Shown: positions 50,001-61,143, numbered from the stretch's first letter. The stretch is 64,000 bases of DNA from Siphonodentalium dalli (GCA_032622095.1 CP136067.1:135035990-135099989), one strand, 5' to 3'. Notes: generated by a model not told the origin, from the sequence alone. Numbers and translations: made by a program.

Positions 50001-51743
50001 TTCATCGGAAAGCTTTCGGCGAGAGCTTTCTGATGAATGGCAACAAGCCATATTTCCGACTAAATCCTGAAAAGTTACCCATAATTCTGCTGTGGTTAAG
50101 GAGTGGATTATTTAGAGCATTACTGTAGCAGTCTACTTCACCGCTATGTCAGGAGGTGGAAAGTTTAGATGGACCTACACAGAAAACTACTTAATTGTTA
50201 AGTTAAGTTAGGAATCTATGCTATACGAAGACCACATCAAGCATATTATATAACAATAAAAATTCAGCAACTATACATGAAAACTGCCATAAAAGTACAT
50301 GATCTGAACTAGTAAAAGGCTAAAACGACAAATTAATTGAGTTAAATACTGCTTCAAGAATCTCAACATTATATTATCTTATTTTTTATCTCATCTTAGT
50401 CGCAGTACCACTTATCACAGACAAAAACATTTAATACATTAGGCTAGGATCTATTATTGAATTGCACTCGATCAAGTCCCAATTATTTAAGACTGTGAAA
50501 CTGGTAGTTTTACTAGTTTAATCAGCTGATTTATTTAATTATGCAAAAGCACAATGCTGCTCATCAGGCCTGAAAATATGCTGGAAATTTACAGAATGAG
50601 GTCCCCAGAGGGTGAATTTGGTGATGCTACCCTACACAGCGAGCTAGCATCACCAAATTCATCATCTGGGGACCTCATTCTGCATGGACTCATCTGCTAT
50701 GGGGGACTTTAATAATAGACAGATTTAAGTTTTCAAATGGTGAATATGATGATTCACACCCATTTGGCACCTCGATTATGCAATGTGTCATCTGCTAATT
50801 TGGGATATAGAGAAACTAAACTAATAAAAAAAAACTTTCTAAATAAATTTCTAAAAAAAATTAAAAAATGACAATATATAAAGATACATTCCAGAGAAGA
50901 TGAGGCCTAAGCAGAAAGAGGTCTGTAGAAGGTGAATTTATTGATGCTAGCCCCATGTGGGGTAGCGTTACTAAATTCACCCTCTGTTTACCTCATTCTG
51001 AAAATGTCCGGCACCATAATTATATTGCTCAGAGTATCAGTGAAATGCAAATAATATAATAGAATTGAAGTTCAATTCCTTTCGAACTTATGGGACACCA
51101 AATTCACATTAATTAATAATTGCACTTAAGTGCAATTCAAGTGTGCAAAAGAAAAATTTGATTGCAATTATATAAGTGAATTGCACACTCCTGTTAGATA
51201 ACCAATCAGCTCCATGGAATCCTTTTTTGATTGTACTGAGACAATTAAACCATTGAAACTGTCAAATTTGTTGAAGTGCATGGTGCCAAGTTGAAAGTAA
51301 TTGTTGTGCGAACTTGAAGGATGGAAGCTGATAATAATTCTATTGTATTTCAATAAACTTGGGGAGGGGGTGGGTAGCAATATTATGGGTAAATAATTAA
51401 GCTTCATCAAATTTGTTTCCTTAATTGCACTTGTGATTGGGTTGTGCTTCAGTGCAATTGAAGTTACATCAGTTCAATTAAATGGTGCTTGAATGCCATT
51501 TATTGCACTATGATTAAATGTGAATTAGACCTCCCATAAGATCTAATTAAGGAATGACCCATTAAGCTCAATTATTTGCTTTTAATTGAGCTATACACTG
51601 ATGCGGAAATTGAATTGCGCTTTAGGCTTTAGCATAAGCTTAAGTGCAATTACTTAATAGGTCAGACACTTCCCAATTCTGCATTTCTATATATAAGTTT
51701 GCACTTAATCACAATTCAATTTAACTTAAGTCGTATGGGAGGC
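47005..51743. repeat. 4,739-bp tandem duplication, second unit
   Basis: Appears identical to 42266-47004. It contains copies of the CAGTAATG MITEs (47133-47316, 49223-49325, 49913-50125), the zinc-binding fragment (48143-48313), the GAGGTCCCC hairpins (50592-50683, 50912-51000) and the CTTAAG element (51089-51539). The first 117 bases are a truncated TTAA MITE followed by TTAA at 47122-47125. Confidence 0.9.
48143..48313 (+). pseudogene. Zinc-binding fragment, second copy
   Basis: Exact duplicate of 43404-43574, carried by the tandem duplication and with the same upstream stop in the A run. It adds no independent evidence that the frame is maintained. Confidence 0.4.
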
Positions 51744-52227
51744 CAAATTCACATTAATAATGAATTGTGCTTAAGTGCAAATAATTGCACTTAAGTGCAA
51801 ATAATTATGCTTAAGCGCAAATACCACATATTGTGCTTAAGCACCAATAGGGTATTTGCTTAACTTCTTAAGTGTAGTGAATTGCTCTTAAGCGTAATTA
51901 ATTGTGCATATTTTATAAGCGTAAGAGAAACTACTATCTAACCTACCCATAAACTATTGGCATAATTTTCCTGGTGTATAAACTAGCAACATAAGAGGAC
52001 AACAATCAATGTCTACATTGTACAACAATCATCATATCAATGAAAACAAGAGGTGATATGTCAATAGGTTAAGGTTGAGTTATGGATAAACCTAGCTATT
52101 TATTCCCCAGGGGTGTTTAGATACATACAACCATGAATTGTGCTTAAGCGCAAATGATCATGCTTAAGCACAAATAATTATGCTTAAGCATAATTGATTG
52201 TGCTTAAGCATAATTGATAGTGCTTAA

Positions 52228-52577
52228 CCCTTTGGCGGGTAGAACGACATATATGTCGTCTATCGGTTGAGGAGCAGAACGACATATATGTTGTTTCAGG
52301 AAGTGTTATTTTATCTAGACATAACTTCAATAAATCATCTGATTTATAAATGATTTGTATAGGAGTTATTTTGATTAATATGTCTCAAATGTACAAGTGC
52401 AATCGATTATGCTAACACACGTTAACAAAAAATGCACATAAATTAAAACGAATTATTTGGAACCTTTTGACCAGAACTTGTTAATAATATTAACAAGTTC
52501 GAAATTATTTCTATGACGTTGACGTTTAATTTACTCATGATGTCATGTATATGACGTTATAGATACTCTCCAAAGGG
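52228..52577. mobile_element. 350-bp TTAA element, CCCTTTGG ends
   Basis: TTAA at 52224-52227 and 52578-52581, with inverted ends CCCTTTGG. It holds two ACGACATATATGTCGT-type palindromes and 'aacaagttcgaaattatt' type internal repeats. It sits in a 'gtgcTTAAgtg' unit of the CTTAAG array, whose core provides TTAA targets. Confidence 0.7.
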
Positions 52578-52618
52578 TTAAGTGTAATGATTGAGCTTGA
52601 GCATAATTATTGAACTTA

Positions 52619-54020
52619 GGCCTAAACAAATAATACCTTTGTTTCCGCTAACGAGCTAAAAAAAATTAGGGTAGGTAGGTAGGTTTAACTTCTTTTTTTT
52701 TGTTAACTTTTTTTTTTCAGTAATCTTTAAAAATAACTGTGTAATACTTGTCAATAACCCAAACTATGCACTTCTTAGCCCCAATCAGGTTAACCCAGAT
52801 GACAGAGGAAATAGAAACTCCAATTCAATCTTACATATGCTTTAATATTTACATATATACTAGTCTATATACTAAGATAGTCTTTGATAATCCTAATATT
52901 TCCTATATGGTCTGGCGACAACTGGAGTCAGTCCAGCACCACTGCACTGTACACATATTGGAGTGACCGTCTTGTACCGATCTCTTAAGGATGGCTTCAC
53001 AACACCACCTTCTCCGCATTCAGTGAAGGATCTAGGTATTTTTTGGGGACACCTGTTTTTGGGCAATGATATGCCGAAGGCATAACCTGAAGGCCTGATC
53101 GGAGGAATGTTTGGGAAGGGTGACCCCCTGATGATGGTGAGGGTTCTTGCCCTGGAAATTTTTTGAAAATCCATTGCATTTAGATCTAATCTAAGGCTCT
53201 TTGAGTCAGTATTTTGAATTTTACAGAGAGGTCAATTTTATCAAGTTTCTCAAGCATAACTTTGGAACTTTTTATATATGTATGGATTGGAAATGCTTAT
53301 AAGTTATTGTCAGATATCTTTTGGTTCTATGGATTATGCTTATTGGAAGCCTTTATATCCTGCTTGAAATTAGACTTGCCATCATCACTCTAATTCATAA
53401 ATAGGCTATTTTATAAAATTCAAGTGAGACACATACCGTACATAATATACTACATGTACATGTAATACAGAAATCCTACATGTACATGTAGTACCACGGT
53501 ACAGAAACAATGTACATGTATTAAGATAGTAATGACTATATATGGTACTAATCTCTATGTTAATTTTTCATTTGGTATTATGAGATCCCACTTGATAACC
53601 AGGTTGATTTGATCAAATTGTTAATGTTCCTGTGCTGTAATTGATTGAAATACTGAAGTTTGAACGCTGAATGATAACATACCGTACCTGAACTCAAATT
53701 ATTTGAAGTTTTCACAGATGAAAGCTAGATAAAGCCAAACATACTTTACAGTATGATTCCAACTGTTAAACTTAAATCTTTTTGTAAACTTAAATTTCTT
53801 ATGTCAATATATATAAATATATAAATGTTTTGCATCTTGTTATGATATGAATTGGGACCTAAATTAAAATTAAAAAAAAAAATTAAATCAAATTTTTTTT
53901 TTTTTTTTTTTTTGGTCCAAATTTTTTTTTTTTTGCAATGGCAATAAAAAGTTTAGGGTCGGCGGTTTAAAATAGGGTCGGTCGGGTTAGCGGAAACAAA
54001 CGGTATTTTTTGTTTAGGCC
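52619..54020. mobile_element. 1.4-kb Harbinger-like MITE
   Basis: Inverted ends begin GGCCTAAACAAA, with the further match GTTTCCGCTAACG and CGGGTTAGCGGAAACA. TTA flanks both sides (52616-52618 and 54021-54023). TTA duplications and GGC ends fit PIF/Harbinger elements. Inside are long T runs and a repeat-like segment at 53000-53180. No transposase is seen. Confidence 0.6.
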
Positions 54021-54106
54021 TTAAGAGAAATTATTTCAGCCTAAGCGCAATAAATTCCACTTAAGCACAACTTATTATTAAATGCGAATTTGGCCTCCCA
54101 TAAAGT

Positions 54107-55250
54107 CCAATCTATTTATATTTTGGAACTTCTCTCTGTATGTGTCTTATGTGTGTGTTATAGACTCAAAAACTGCTCGACAATCCGACTCAAATTTGGT
54201 ATGTAGGCCTACTTTGATACACAGGAACAATATGGGTGGGTCCAATTTCACTAGTCCAAGTCTTCTCGTACTAAAACTAGCTAAGATTTTGGGATGGAGA
54301 TGCTAGTGTTTAGTCCGAGTTCCAGGCCCATGCATTTCTATGACACGAGTTACGCCCAGGATCTGTGGCGGGAATCTGTGGTGTATTTTACTCGATTTAC
54401 CTAACAAAGCAATACATGATGCTATATACATCGGAAAGAGTGACATCTTATGGTCATAATGGTGTATAATAATCTAACTTTAATGTTAAATTACACATAG
54501 AATATTCCGGTTGATTGCCACAAACATCGTTGTTTTTTCTGTTTGTTTACTTAACTGAAAGCCGAATTCAGGTTCCGAAGAACTTCGGCATTGTCCGGTG
54601 TTTGTTTTGGCCGAGACGAATTTTGATACAAACAAAATGGCGGCCCCCATGATATTCTAATGGTCATTGTGTTTACACTGTTTTAAACTGTGAGATGGTT
54701 ATAATTCCCATAATTTATTTAATGTATTACATTTATATCTTCAATATGTATTTAATCTATGTATTTATTTATTTATTGTCACGTATAATTACGATTACAA
54801 TGGAGAATTCATCGTGCGTGGTTGATTGAAAATCTACGGAATATTTTCACAGGAAAATGCCGAACGCAGTTCGCAAGGTCAACTGAGTTCACATACTTTA
54901 AAAAATATGTAAACACTGCGGCAAAAGTTTCTTTTCACATTAAATTACCGCTTTCAATTCACAACCGATGTGGGTTTCAGATCAAATAGCATGTCTTCTG
55001 CGGAAACTATCCGTTTATTGTAGCAATTGTGATATTTTATTTCATATAATTGTGGTTTTATTTGAGCGGGTCACTAACGCTTAAGTACTAGTCGTGTCAT
55101 AGAAATGCATGGGCCTGGAACTCGGACTAAACACTAGCATCTCCATCCCAAAATCTTAGCTAGTTTTAGTACGAGAAGACTTGGACTAAATTTCACGTGC
55201 GACTCATGTCCTAATTAAAGCTTGCATGAACTTGAGAATATTCCCACAGG
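54107..55250. repeat. Repeat tail interrupted by a hAT element
   Basis: 'ccgactcaaatttggtatgt...tccaatttcac' up to 54251 continues at 55189 as 'aatttcacgtgcgactc'. Together they restore the sequence seen uninterrupted at 30795-30880. Confidence 0.65.
54252..55188. mobile_element. 937-bp hAT-type non-autonomous element
   Basis: Inverted repeats of about 95 bp begin TAGTCCAAGTCTTCTCGTAC. The 8-bp target duplication AATTTCAC is perfect (54244-54251 and 55189-55196). The empty site is visible in a related repeat near 30856. The interior lacks a transposase. Confidence 0.8.
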
Positions 55251-55638
55251 GGTGACAGAAGCACAGGAGTCAGATAATGGGAAGGGGCTGAACTACTCCC
55301 ATGCAATGCACCCCTGCCTTGAAGCAGACAAAAATGTCAAAACCAGAAAACATTAAATTTGAAAACTGCCCCCCCCCCAACTATATAGTTTTGGTAACTA
55401 TATAGTTTTGGTATGAAATTTCCAATTGAAGTGTCAAGCATGAAATTTTCAAATATCGAAAATGTTGACAAACTTCAAAAGTTGGGTGGACCTGACACCA
55501 TTGCAACATCAACGGCAACGTCACCGCACCCCCACCCCACGTCCCCACATTACAAAATATACTCTACTGTCAATCAATCAGGATACGAAGCAATTCCAAT
55601 ATGACCAGCGACCATACATGTACATACGATCATACTAA

Positions 55639-55653
55639 CACGTGGATCACGTG
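55639..55653. promoter_or_regulatory. Twin CACGTG E-boxes upstream of the oxidase gene
   Basis: Two perfect CACGTG palindromes with 9-bp centre spacing lie about 220 bp before the oxidase start codon. CACGTG is the general site of bHLH-zipper factors (USF, MITF/TFE, MYC families). Whether this is the promoter is inferred from position only; no TATA element is evident. Confidence 0.3.
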
Positions 55654-55871
55654 AACGCCTTGCTTTCAACTAGTTTTTTTCTTCTTCGAAGTACAATCAT
55701 GAAACCCGCATGTCTTGTCTTTGGCGCGAAAAAACAGAAAGGTGAAGGACACATCATTCGTAGGTGAAGGTCGCTGTTGTTTGTAAACTTTCCTACGGTA
55801 GATATTTTTGAAGTTTTTGCTGGTTTTTACAGCAAACTTGGCATGATCGTTGGTCATCAGCAGCGGCAAAG

Positions 55872-55915
55872 ATGAACACAACCAATACAATCACATGCCC
55901 TGTCTGTAGCGTGAG
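55872..55915 (+). CDS. Aldehyde oxidase-like gene, exon 1 (zinc-ribbon start)
   Basis: Encodes MNTTNTITCPVCSV plus two bases of Ser15 and ends at a GTAAAC donor (55916). The ATG has A at -3 and is the first in frame after an upstream TGA. The CPVC pair (C9, C12) supplies half of a zinc ribbon completed in exon 2. Phase 2 matches the acceptor at 60422. A small exon like this could be chance. The support is that its cysteine pair, start codon, donor and phase all fit the following exon. A possible acceptor (TTTTTACAG, about 50 bp upstream) leaves room for a spliced 5' UTR. Confidence 0.55.
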
Positions 55916-56144
55916 GTAAACTCGAAATGTTTATGTAGCAAACTATTTTATTGTCGAGTTTGCACGATCATGTGACGATAGTCACTAAAACGTGTATCGT
56001 ACTCCGGATCCGACTTGTGGAAATTGTGTTGGGCTACCTAGTGGAATCTATATGTAAATGCTCGCATATCTTTTTCACTTTTTTTGGCAAAATCATTCTT
56101 TTGCTAAATGATTTGCTACACTACCTTTTTATTACATATATTAA

Positions 56145-56360
56145 CCCTTTCATGCTGGGACCTATGTTGGTTCAACATTATAAAGCTGTGCCAGTGCATT
56201 CTCTAAAATATGCGAGTCTCAGTCATATAGGGAGCCTCACATATATAAGAGAATGCACTCAGCTGGCTTAGAAGGTCAAGGTAAAGATTGTTAGACCAAT
56301 GTATTCTCTTATATATGTGAGGCTCCCTATGACACCAGGTTTTTCGAAAAATTTCAGGAA
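56145..56360. mobile_element. TTAA element, CATGATGGGAGCTGC family, 3' truncated
   Basis: Begins CCCTTTCATGCTGGGACC after TTAA (56141-56144) and holds one hairpin and half of another. It ends at 'tttcgaaaaatttcagga' without the right terminus. Confidence 0.6.
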
Positions 56361-56394
56361 TCAGTTAATAATTTCCCTTACCAAAATGTCCTAA

Positions 56395-58320
56395 CATAAT
56401 TCTCATGAGAATCTCACGTTAGAATCTCACGTTAGAATCTCACGTGAGGTTTTTAATATGCAAATTAGCAAGATCTCATAAGAATTTTTTCTCACATGAG
56501 AAAGAATCTTTCCTCACGTAAGAATTTTTTCTCACGTGAGAAAAAATCTTGCTAATTTGCATATTAAAAACCTCACGTGAGAAATAATTTTTTCTCACGT
56601 AAGAAAGAATCATTTCTCACGTAAGAAAGAATAATTTCTCACATGAGAAAGAATCATTTCTCACGTGAGAAAGAATCATTTCTCTCGCGAGAAAAATCCT
56701 TTTTTCATGCATATAAGAAAAAACAAATAAGGACTATCTAATTCAAACAAATCTATGTGCTACCAAATTCATTTTGGTATCATTAACAATTTAACACTGT
56801 CATTTATCATCTTTTTAAGGTTATAAAATAACAAACACTGTCATTGAGAATTTCCAGGCTTTCGGACTGCTTTTGCCCCCTTGCCATTTTCTGCTTCTGG
56901 GGTCCCTGATCTTAGAGGCATTTGTGTGTGCGATGAATCTATATTGTACAAATACAGATCTGTATTCTCACACAAATCTCACACTAAACTTCAACTTAAC
57001 TTTTCTTAATATTTGATCAACCAATTTTTCAATTGCTGTTCAACATGTGTGCATGTGTACACTGCAACATGTTAACTGCTCTTCGTGGAATATTCCAAAT
57101 AACTGTAAAAATCACTTCCATGAAACAATGAAAACTGCCATAAATTGTTTATTTCCTAAAATTCATTCATTTTGTTCAAATAGATTTGAACATTTACTCT
57201 GTCTTAGAATCAATTAACAATAACAGAAGTTTATTTGATGTGATATGGGCCATCATTATTTATTCTAGAAATATAATTTAAAATATTTGAAAATAAAATT
57301 TAAATCGACTTTAATATATACACATATATACTGCATGTAGTCTACCTGGTTGATAAATTACATATTAGAACCTGCAGTAAAGGCAACACAAGAGACCACA
57401 TGCCATAAAATCTTGCCATGATGCCAGATGCATGACGCGATGCCTAAAGCCCTCTGCCATTTATATAAATATTACACTTACCTAGTATAATGTGTATTCC
57501 ATGTTGTGGAACTTATCATTAAAGAATATCCACAAATAAAACAATAAATATAACTCCATGTTCCCCTTCTCGTGAATATAACACAACTTCAGCTTCTAGC
57601 ACAGATATAAAGATAATTTACAGTCTAAATCATGCACAGCAACTGACATGTACAGGTTAACTCCAGTAACTGTTTTGGCGCATTTTATATTTTGAATTCT
57701 TCAGCATACACCAGATCAGATTTCTCAAGACCACATGTTCTAGATTAAATCATTTTACCCACCATTGAAATCTGACTTAAAAATATCTACCCTATTTCTA
57801 ACATATTCTCATGTAAGAAAATCACACTTGGCTTACTTTTCTGGAATTGGAGACCACACAATTTAAAGTCTGTATTTCTTATGAGATCTAACGTGAGAAT
57901 TTCTGACTTTGAAAATATCCAATAAGTTTTTGTGAAAAAATTTCAAAGTGTGCATTCCTCATAAGAAATCACGTGAAAATTTCTTAACCCCAAATTTCCA
58001 ATTTTTTTTAAAAACTTACTTGAAGGATGATAATTTCAAAGTCTATTTTTCTCATGAGAACTCAAATTAGAATTTGCAACTTAGAAAAATATACTATCGG
58101 TTCAGTGGAATTATTTCAAAGTCTGCATTTCTTACGAGATCTCATATTTCTCACGTGAGAAATTTTTCTCACATAAGACCCTTGGTTAGAAAATTGATTT
58201 CTAACATGTTCTCACAAGGTTCATGTTAGATTTCTCTGCTTTGCATATCTTTCTAATATGCTTCTCATGAGATTCTTATAAGATTCTAACAACTTCTCAT
58301 GAGAAAGTTCTGTATGGGGG
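56395..58320. repeat. Element bounded by TTCTCACGTGAGAA palindrome arrays
   Basis: From 56395 to 56705 there are about twenty units of TTCTCACGTGAGAA and near variants (CACGTA, CATGAG). A looser array of the same motif occupies 57800-58320. A palindrome of about 50 bp is formed by 'ttgctaatttgcatattaaa' and its complement near 56455-56570. Between the arrays (56710-57800) the sequence is plain AT-rich DNA. The layout resembles the CTTAAG elements: unit palindromes at both ends of an unrelated core. Confidence 0.55.
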
Positions 58321-58936
58321 AAGCTCCAGTTATAATTTTTACATAAAATAATGTCGAATATACCATAAAAAAAATCAGGTCGGGAACAGCTGGTGAGTGG
58401 TGACAACTTAGCTAAATAACTCATTTGAGTTCTTAAGTAGCTCAATTTTTAATGTGATTTAAGTCCATTTTCTCAGTTCAATTTAACATATTGACTTTTA
58501 CTAGACCAATTTAACCTATAGCTAACATTATAAGCTTCAAGCACATTTAACACCTATTGCTCATCTATTCACAACAATCTTGATATCTTTTGTGTGATAT
58601 TTGATATACCCGGTATACGATTTATCCATATGTTCAGATACATGTATGTTTGCATTAAAATTCTTAAGAGAAAATAGTTTTTAGTTGACTTTTCAGTTGG
58701 TAAATCTAGCCTTGTCTGGCGTGTCAGCATCGCTTGGCCATCTTTATAAGCTTATCCTAAGATAAAAATCATAAAATGAGACAAAGGTTCTGATTGGATG
58801 CTCAAAACAGGCTCCCTCTATGTGTTTATAATTTAAATATTAGTATGATTTTAATTGAATTTCACGGCTTAGAACGTGTGGGAATATTAAGCTAATTGGA
58901 GCCCGGGAAGTGACATGGTAAATATCTGTTATAATC

Positions 58937-59157
58937 CGTGCACACGAATTAATAATCCGTGCACCAAAATTAATAATTCGTGCGCACAAATTAATAATCC
59001 GTGCGCACAAATTAATAATCCGTGCACACAAATTAATAATCTGCGCACACAAAATAATAATATGTGCGCATGTAATAATAATCTGTGCACACCAAATAAT
59101 AATCTGTGAGAACGAATTAATAATCTGTGCACACCAAATAATAATCCGTGCACGCGA
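58937..59157. repeat. 21-bp minisatellite, about 11 units
   Basis: Unit CGTGCACACAAATTAATAATC, with substitutions that increase toward the right end. All units are 21 bp, a multiple of three, so frames on both strands stay open and give low-complexity translations that are not genes. Confidence 0.85.
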
Positions 59158-59698
59158 TTTGATATAGATACTGTATAAATACTGTGTTATTCGAAATTAA
59201 GTCAAAACGGCCTCACTAGACAATGTGGTCAAGACTGTGCTACCACCTTGGGTTCATTCACAGTGATATATTGCGTACCTTGAGATGGACTGTCGTTCAG
59301 TGCATACCCCCTTGTGGCATACCGCCTAGTGTGGGCATACCTATAACCTGTATATGACTGATATATACTCAGACAGATGGACCCAAAACTCAGCACTTTC
59401 AGATAAACTAAGATGAATAACTATAGAACGAAAAATCGAAACAAAATGATTGAATGTGCCTTTGAATGTCCTCATTGTGGTGAACATCCATACCAAATTT
59501 CATTGAGATCCGAACACTATTCTGTTCAAGTTATGGCCTGAACAGACATTGGACGGACAAAAAAGCCAACTTTCCAGATAAACAAAGATTAATAACTCTA
59601 GAATGGAAAATCCGAACAAAACGATTGAACCTTCTATTGACCTCAAAAGTAGTGAACATCCATACCAAAATACATTGAGATCTGAGCACTGCTGTTAA

Positions 59699-59883
59699 CC
59701 TCTTCACTGCTATGACATTCAAACAGTGTATGATGTTCTACGAATGTGAACGATAATAGCCTTTCAACTGAGTCTCAGTTTTATGGTTCTTGTGATATTC
59801 CCATTATATTTTCCCACTGGATAATGGAAATAACATCGACAGCCCAGCACACGACGTCCTAACGTCTTTTAGCAGCGAAGAGG
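59699..59883. mobile_element. 185-bp TTAA element, CCTCTTCACTGCT ends
   Basis: TTAA at 59695-59698 and 59884-59887. Ends are CCTCTTCACTGCTA and, inverted, CCTCTTCGCTGCTA. It interrupts a repeat tail whose neighbouring unit (59500-59545) reads 'attctgttcaagttatggcc', the equivalent empty site. Confidence 0.7.
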
Positions 59884-59980
59884 TTAAGTTATGGCATGAA
59901 CAGACATCAAACGGACATACGCACACATGGATGGTCAGTTTAAAAAAGGGGTATACTGTTTTGCAGATGTCCATCTGTCC

Positions 59981-60087
59981 GTGAGAGCTTTCCGATGAAT
60001 GGCAACAAGCCATATTTCCGACTAAATCCTGAAAAATTACCCATAATTCTGCTGTGGTTAAGAAGTCAATTATTTAGGGCATTACTG
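59981..60087. mobile_element. CAGTAATG MITE, right half only
   Basis: Starts at the apex 'gtgagagctttccgatgaat' and ends CATTACTG followed by TA. Located 335 bp before oxidase exon 2. Confidence 0.7.
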
Positions 60088-60421
60088 TACTTCATAGTTG
60101 TTATGTCTCTTTACACTCTCACTTTGAACTGGGCAACTCTCTGTCCATTGGCTTGTATACTGTGTGGTATCAGTTTTTTTTGTACAAATCATAGAAATAT
60201 TCATTATCTGCAATACGTTCAATGGTCTCAAAAGTGATCAAATGTGTTGAGATGCGCATCATATTTTGGGTGTTGTATCACAATATATTTCATTGCTTTT
60301 ATAAAATTGTTATAATCCAACGAAATTTAGGTTGTGTCTCCAATTCTATAACAAAACATCTCACAGTTGTCTATATTTTACATGCTTTCTGTTAATTACT
60401 TTATAATTACTATTTTTTCAG

Positions 60422-60561
60422 CCATTTTCCGCAAAAGAAGCTGTCAGGTGACAAAGTTTTTGCATCAGTATGTGAAAAATGTGGCCATTTCTTCAAGTTT
60501 AAAGTCAGGGGACCAACCAGATCCAACATAAGTTTCACAGTAAATGGAAGGAAATATACAG
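60422..60561 (+). CDS. Aldehyde oxidase-like gene, exon 2 (zinc ribbon to [2Fe-2S] start)
   Basis: This 140-base exon follows TATTTTTTCAG and ends at a GTATAA donor. Read in the phase set by exon 1, it encodes Ser15 then HFPQKKLSGDKVFASVCEKC...GHFFKFKVRGPTRSN (16-50) and ISFTVNGRKYT (51-61). CEKCG (C32, C35) completes the ribbon C9-x2-C12-x19-C32-x2-C35. The pattern 'CPxC...L.GDKV...C.KCGH.F.F' recalls the MJ0042-type zinc ribbons. From I51 on, the sequence is the first strand of the ferredoxin-like domain that normally begins this enzyme family. The ribbon and ferredoxin parts share one exon, so the fusion does not depend on joining separate exons. Confidence 0.8.
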
Positions 60562-61143
60562 GTATAATTAATATTATTTTAATCACAATCTGTCAATTTT
60601 GAAAAATTACTATCTGTATCTGTAGATATTGCAGTGGCGGAACCTTCGGTTATAGACACACTGGTCCAGGTGCTACCATGGCCAAGTAACTTTAATTTTT
60701 GTGCAAATTACAAAAGTGGTGCGCGTTGAAAATTACACATATTATAATAATACAGTTGATTGAGAACAGCCCATGGTTGTGCAAATGTCGGATTTTAATG
60801 TATTTCGTATATGACGTCACATGAATGTGAATCGCGTGCTGAAATGTAAACAATGGAGTGATCAGGATAACTTGAGCCTGTAATTCACTCAATGTTGTTG
60901 CGTATTTCAGAATGCAGGAACTTTATATAATGGACACATGCCATTCTGAGAATAGTTTATAATTTACTGCTTGGCAATAGTGTGTAGAATTTTAATCCCT
61001 AATAACGAAAACCCGGAGTGTTATATCTCTCGTTTAAAATTTGATTTTACGTGATATTTTTCAATAGTATAATAATATTCAATAAACCATATATCGCGGT
61101 GTTATTTTGGAAAAATCGCGGTTTTTAAAAACGTCAATACCGC

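Larger units (their letters stand above)
51735..54105. mobile_element. CTTAAG-palindrome element with two nested insertions
   Basis: The left end (TATGGGAGGCCAAATTCACA) and the inverted right end (TATGGGAGGCCAAATTCGCA) match closely. Next to each end are arrays of CTTAAG units ('ttgtgcttaagtgcaaataa'). A TTAA element (52228-52577) and a Harbinger-like element (52619-54020) are inserted inside. Without them it is about 0.6 kb. Confidence 0.65.
55916..60421. other. Intron 1 of the oxidase gene
   Basis: This 4.5-kb intron carries a truncated TTAA element, a CACGTG-palindrome array (56395-58320), a 21-bp tandem repeat (58937-59157), two repeat tails (59400-59700), a small TTAA element and half of a CAGTAATG MITE. 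I found no additional exon in it. Confidence 0.5.

Noticed and set aside
55666-55890. Minus-strand frame starting MYWLCSS over oxidase exon 1
   Set aside because: Low-complexity Lys/Ser ending and no family resemblance. The plus-strand reading connects in phase to exon 2.
58840-59153. Overlapping frames on both strands with repeated CTQINNP or LICVHGL units
   Set aside because: Produced by the 21-bp minisatellite, whose period is a multiple of three.
58937-59157. CRISPR array
   Set aside because: Units are contiguous with no unique spacers, and the genome is eukaryotic.
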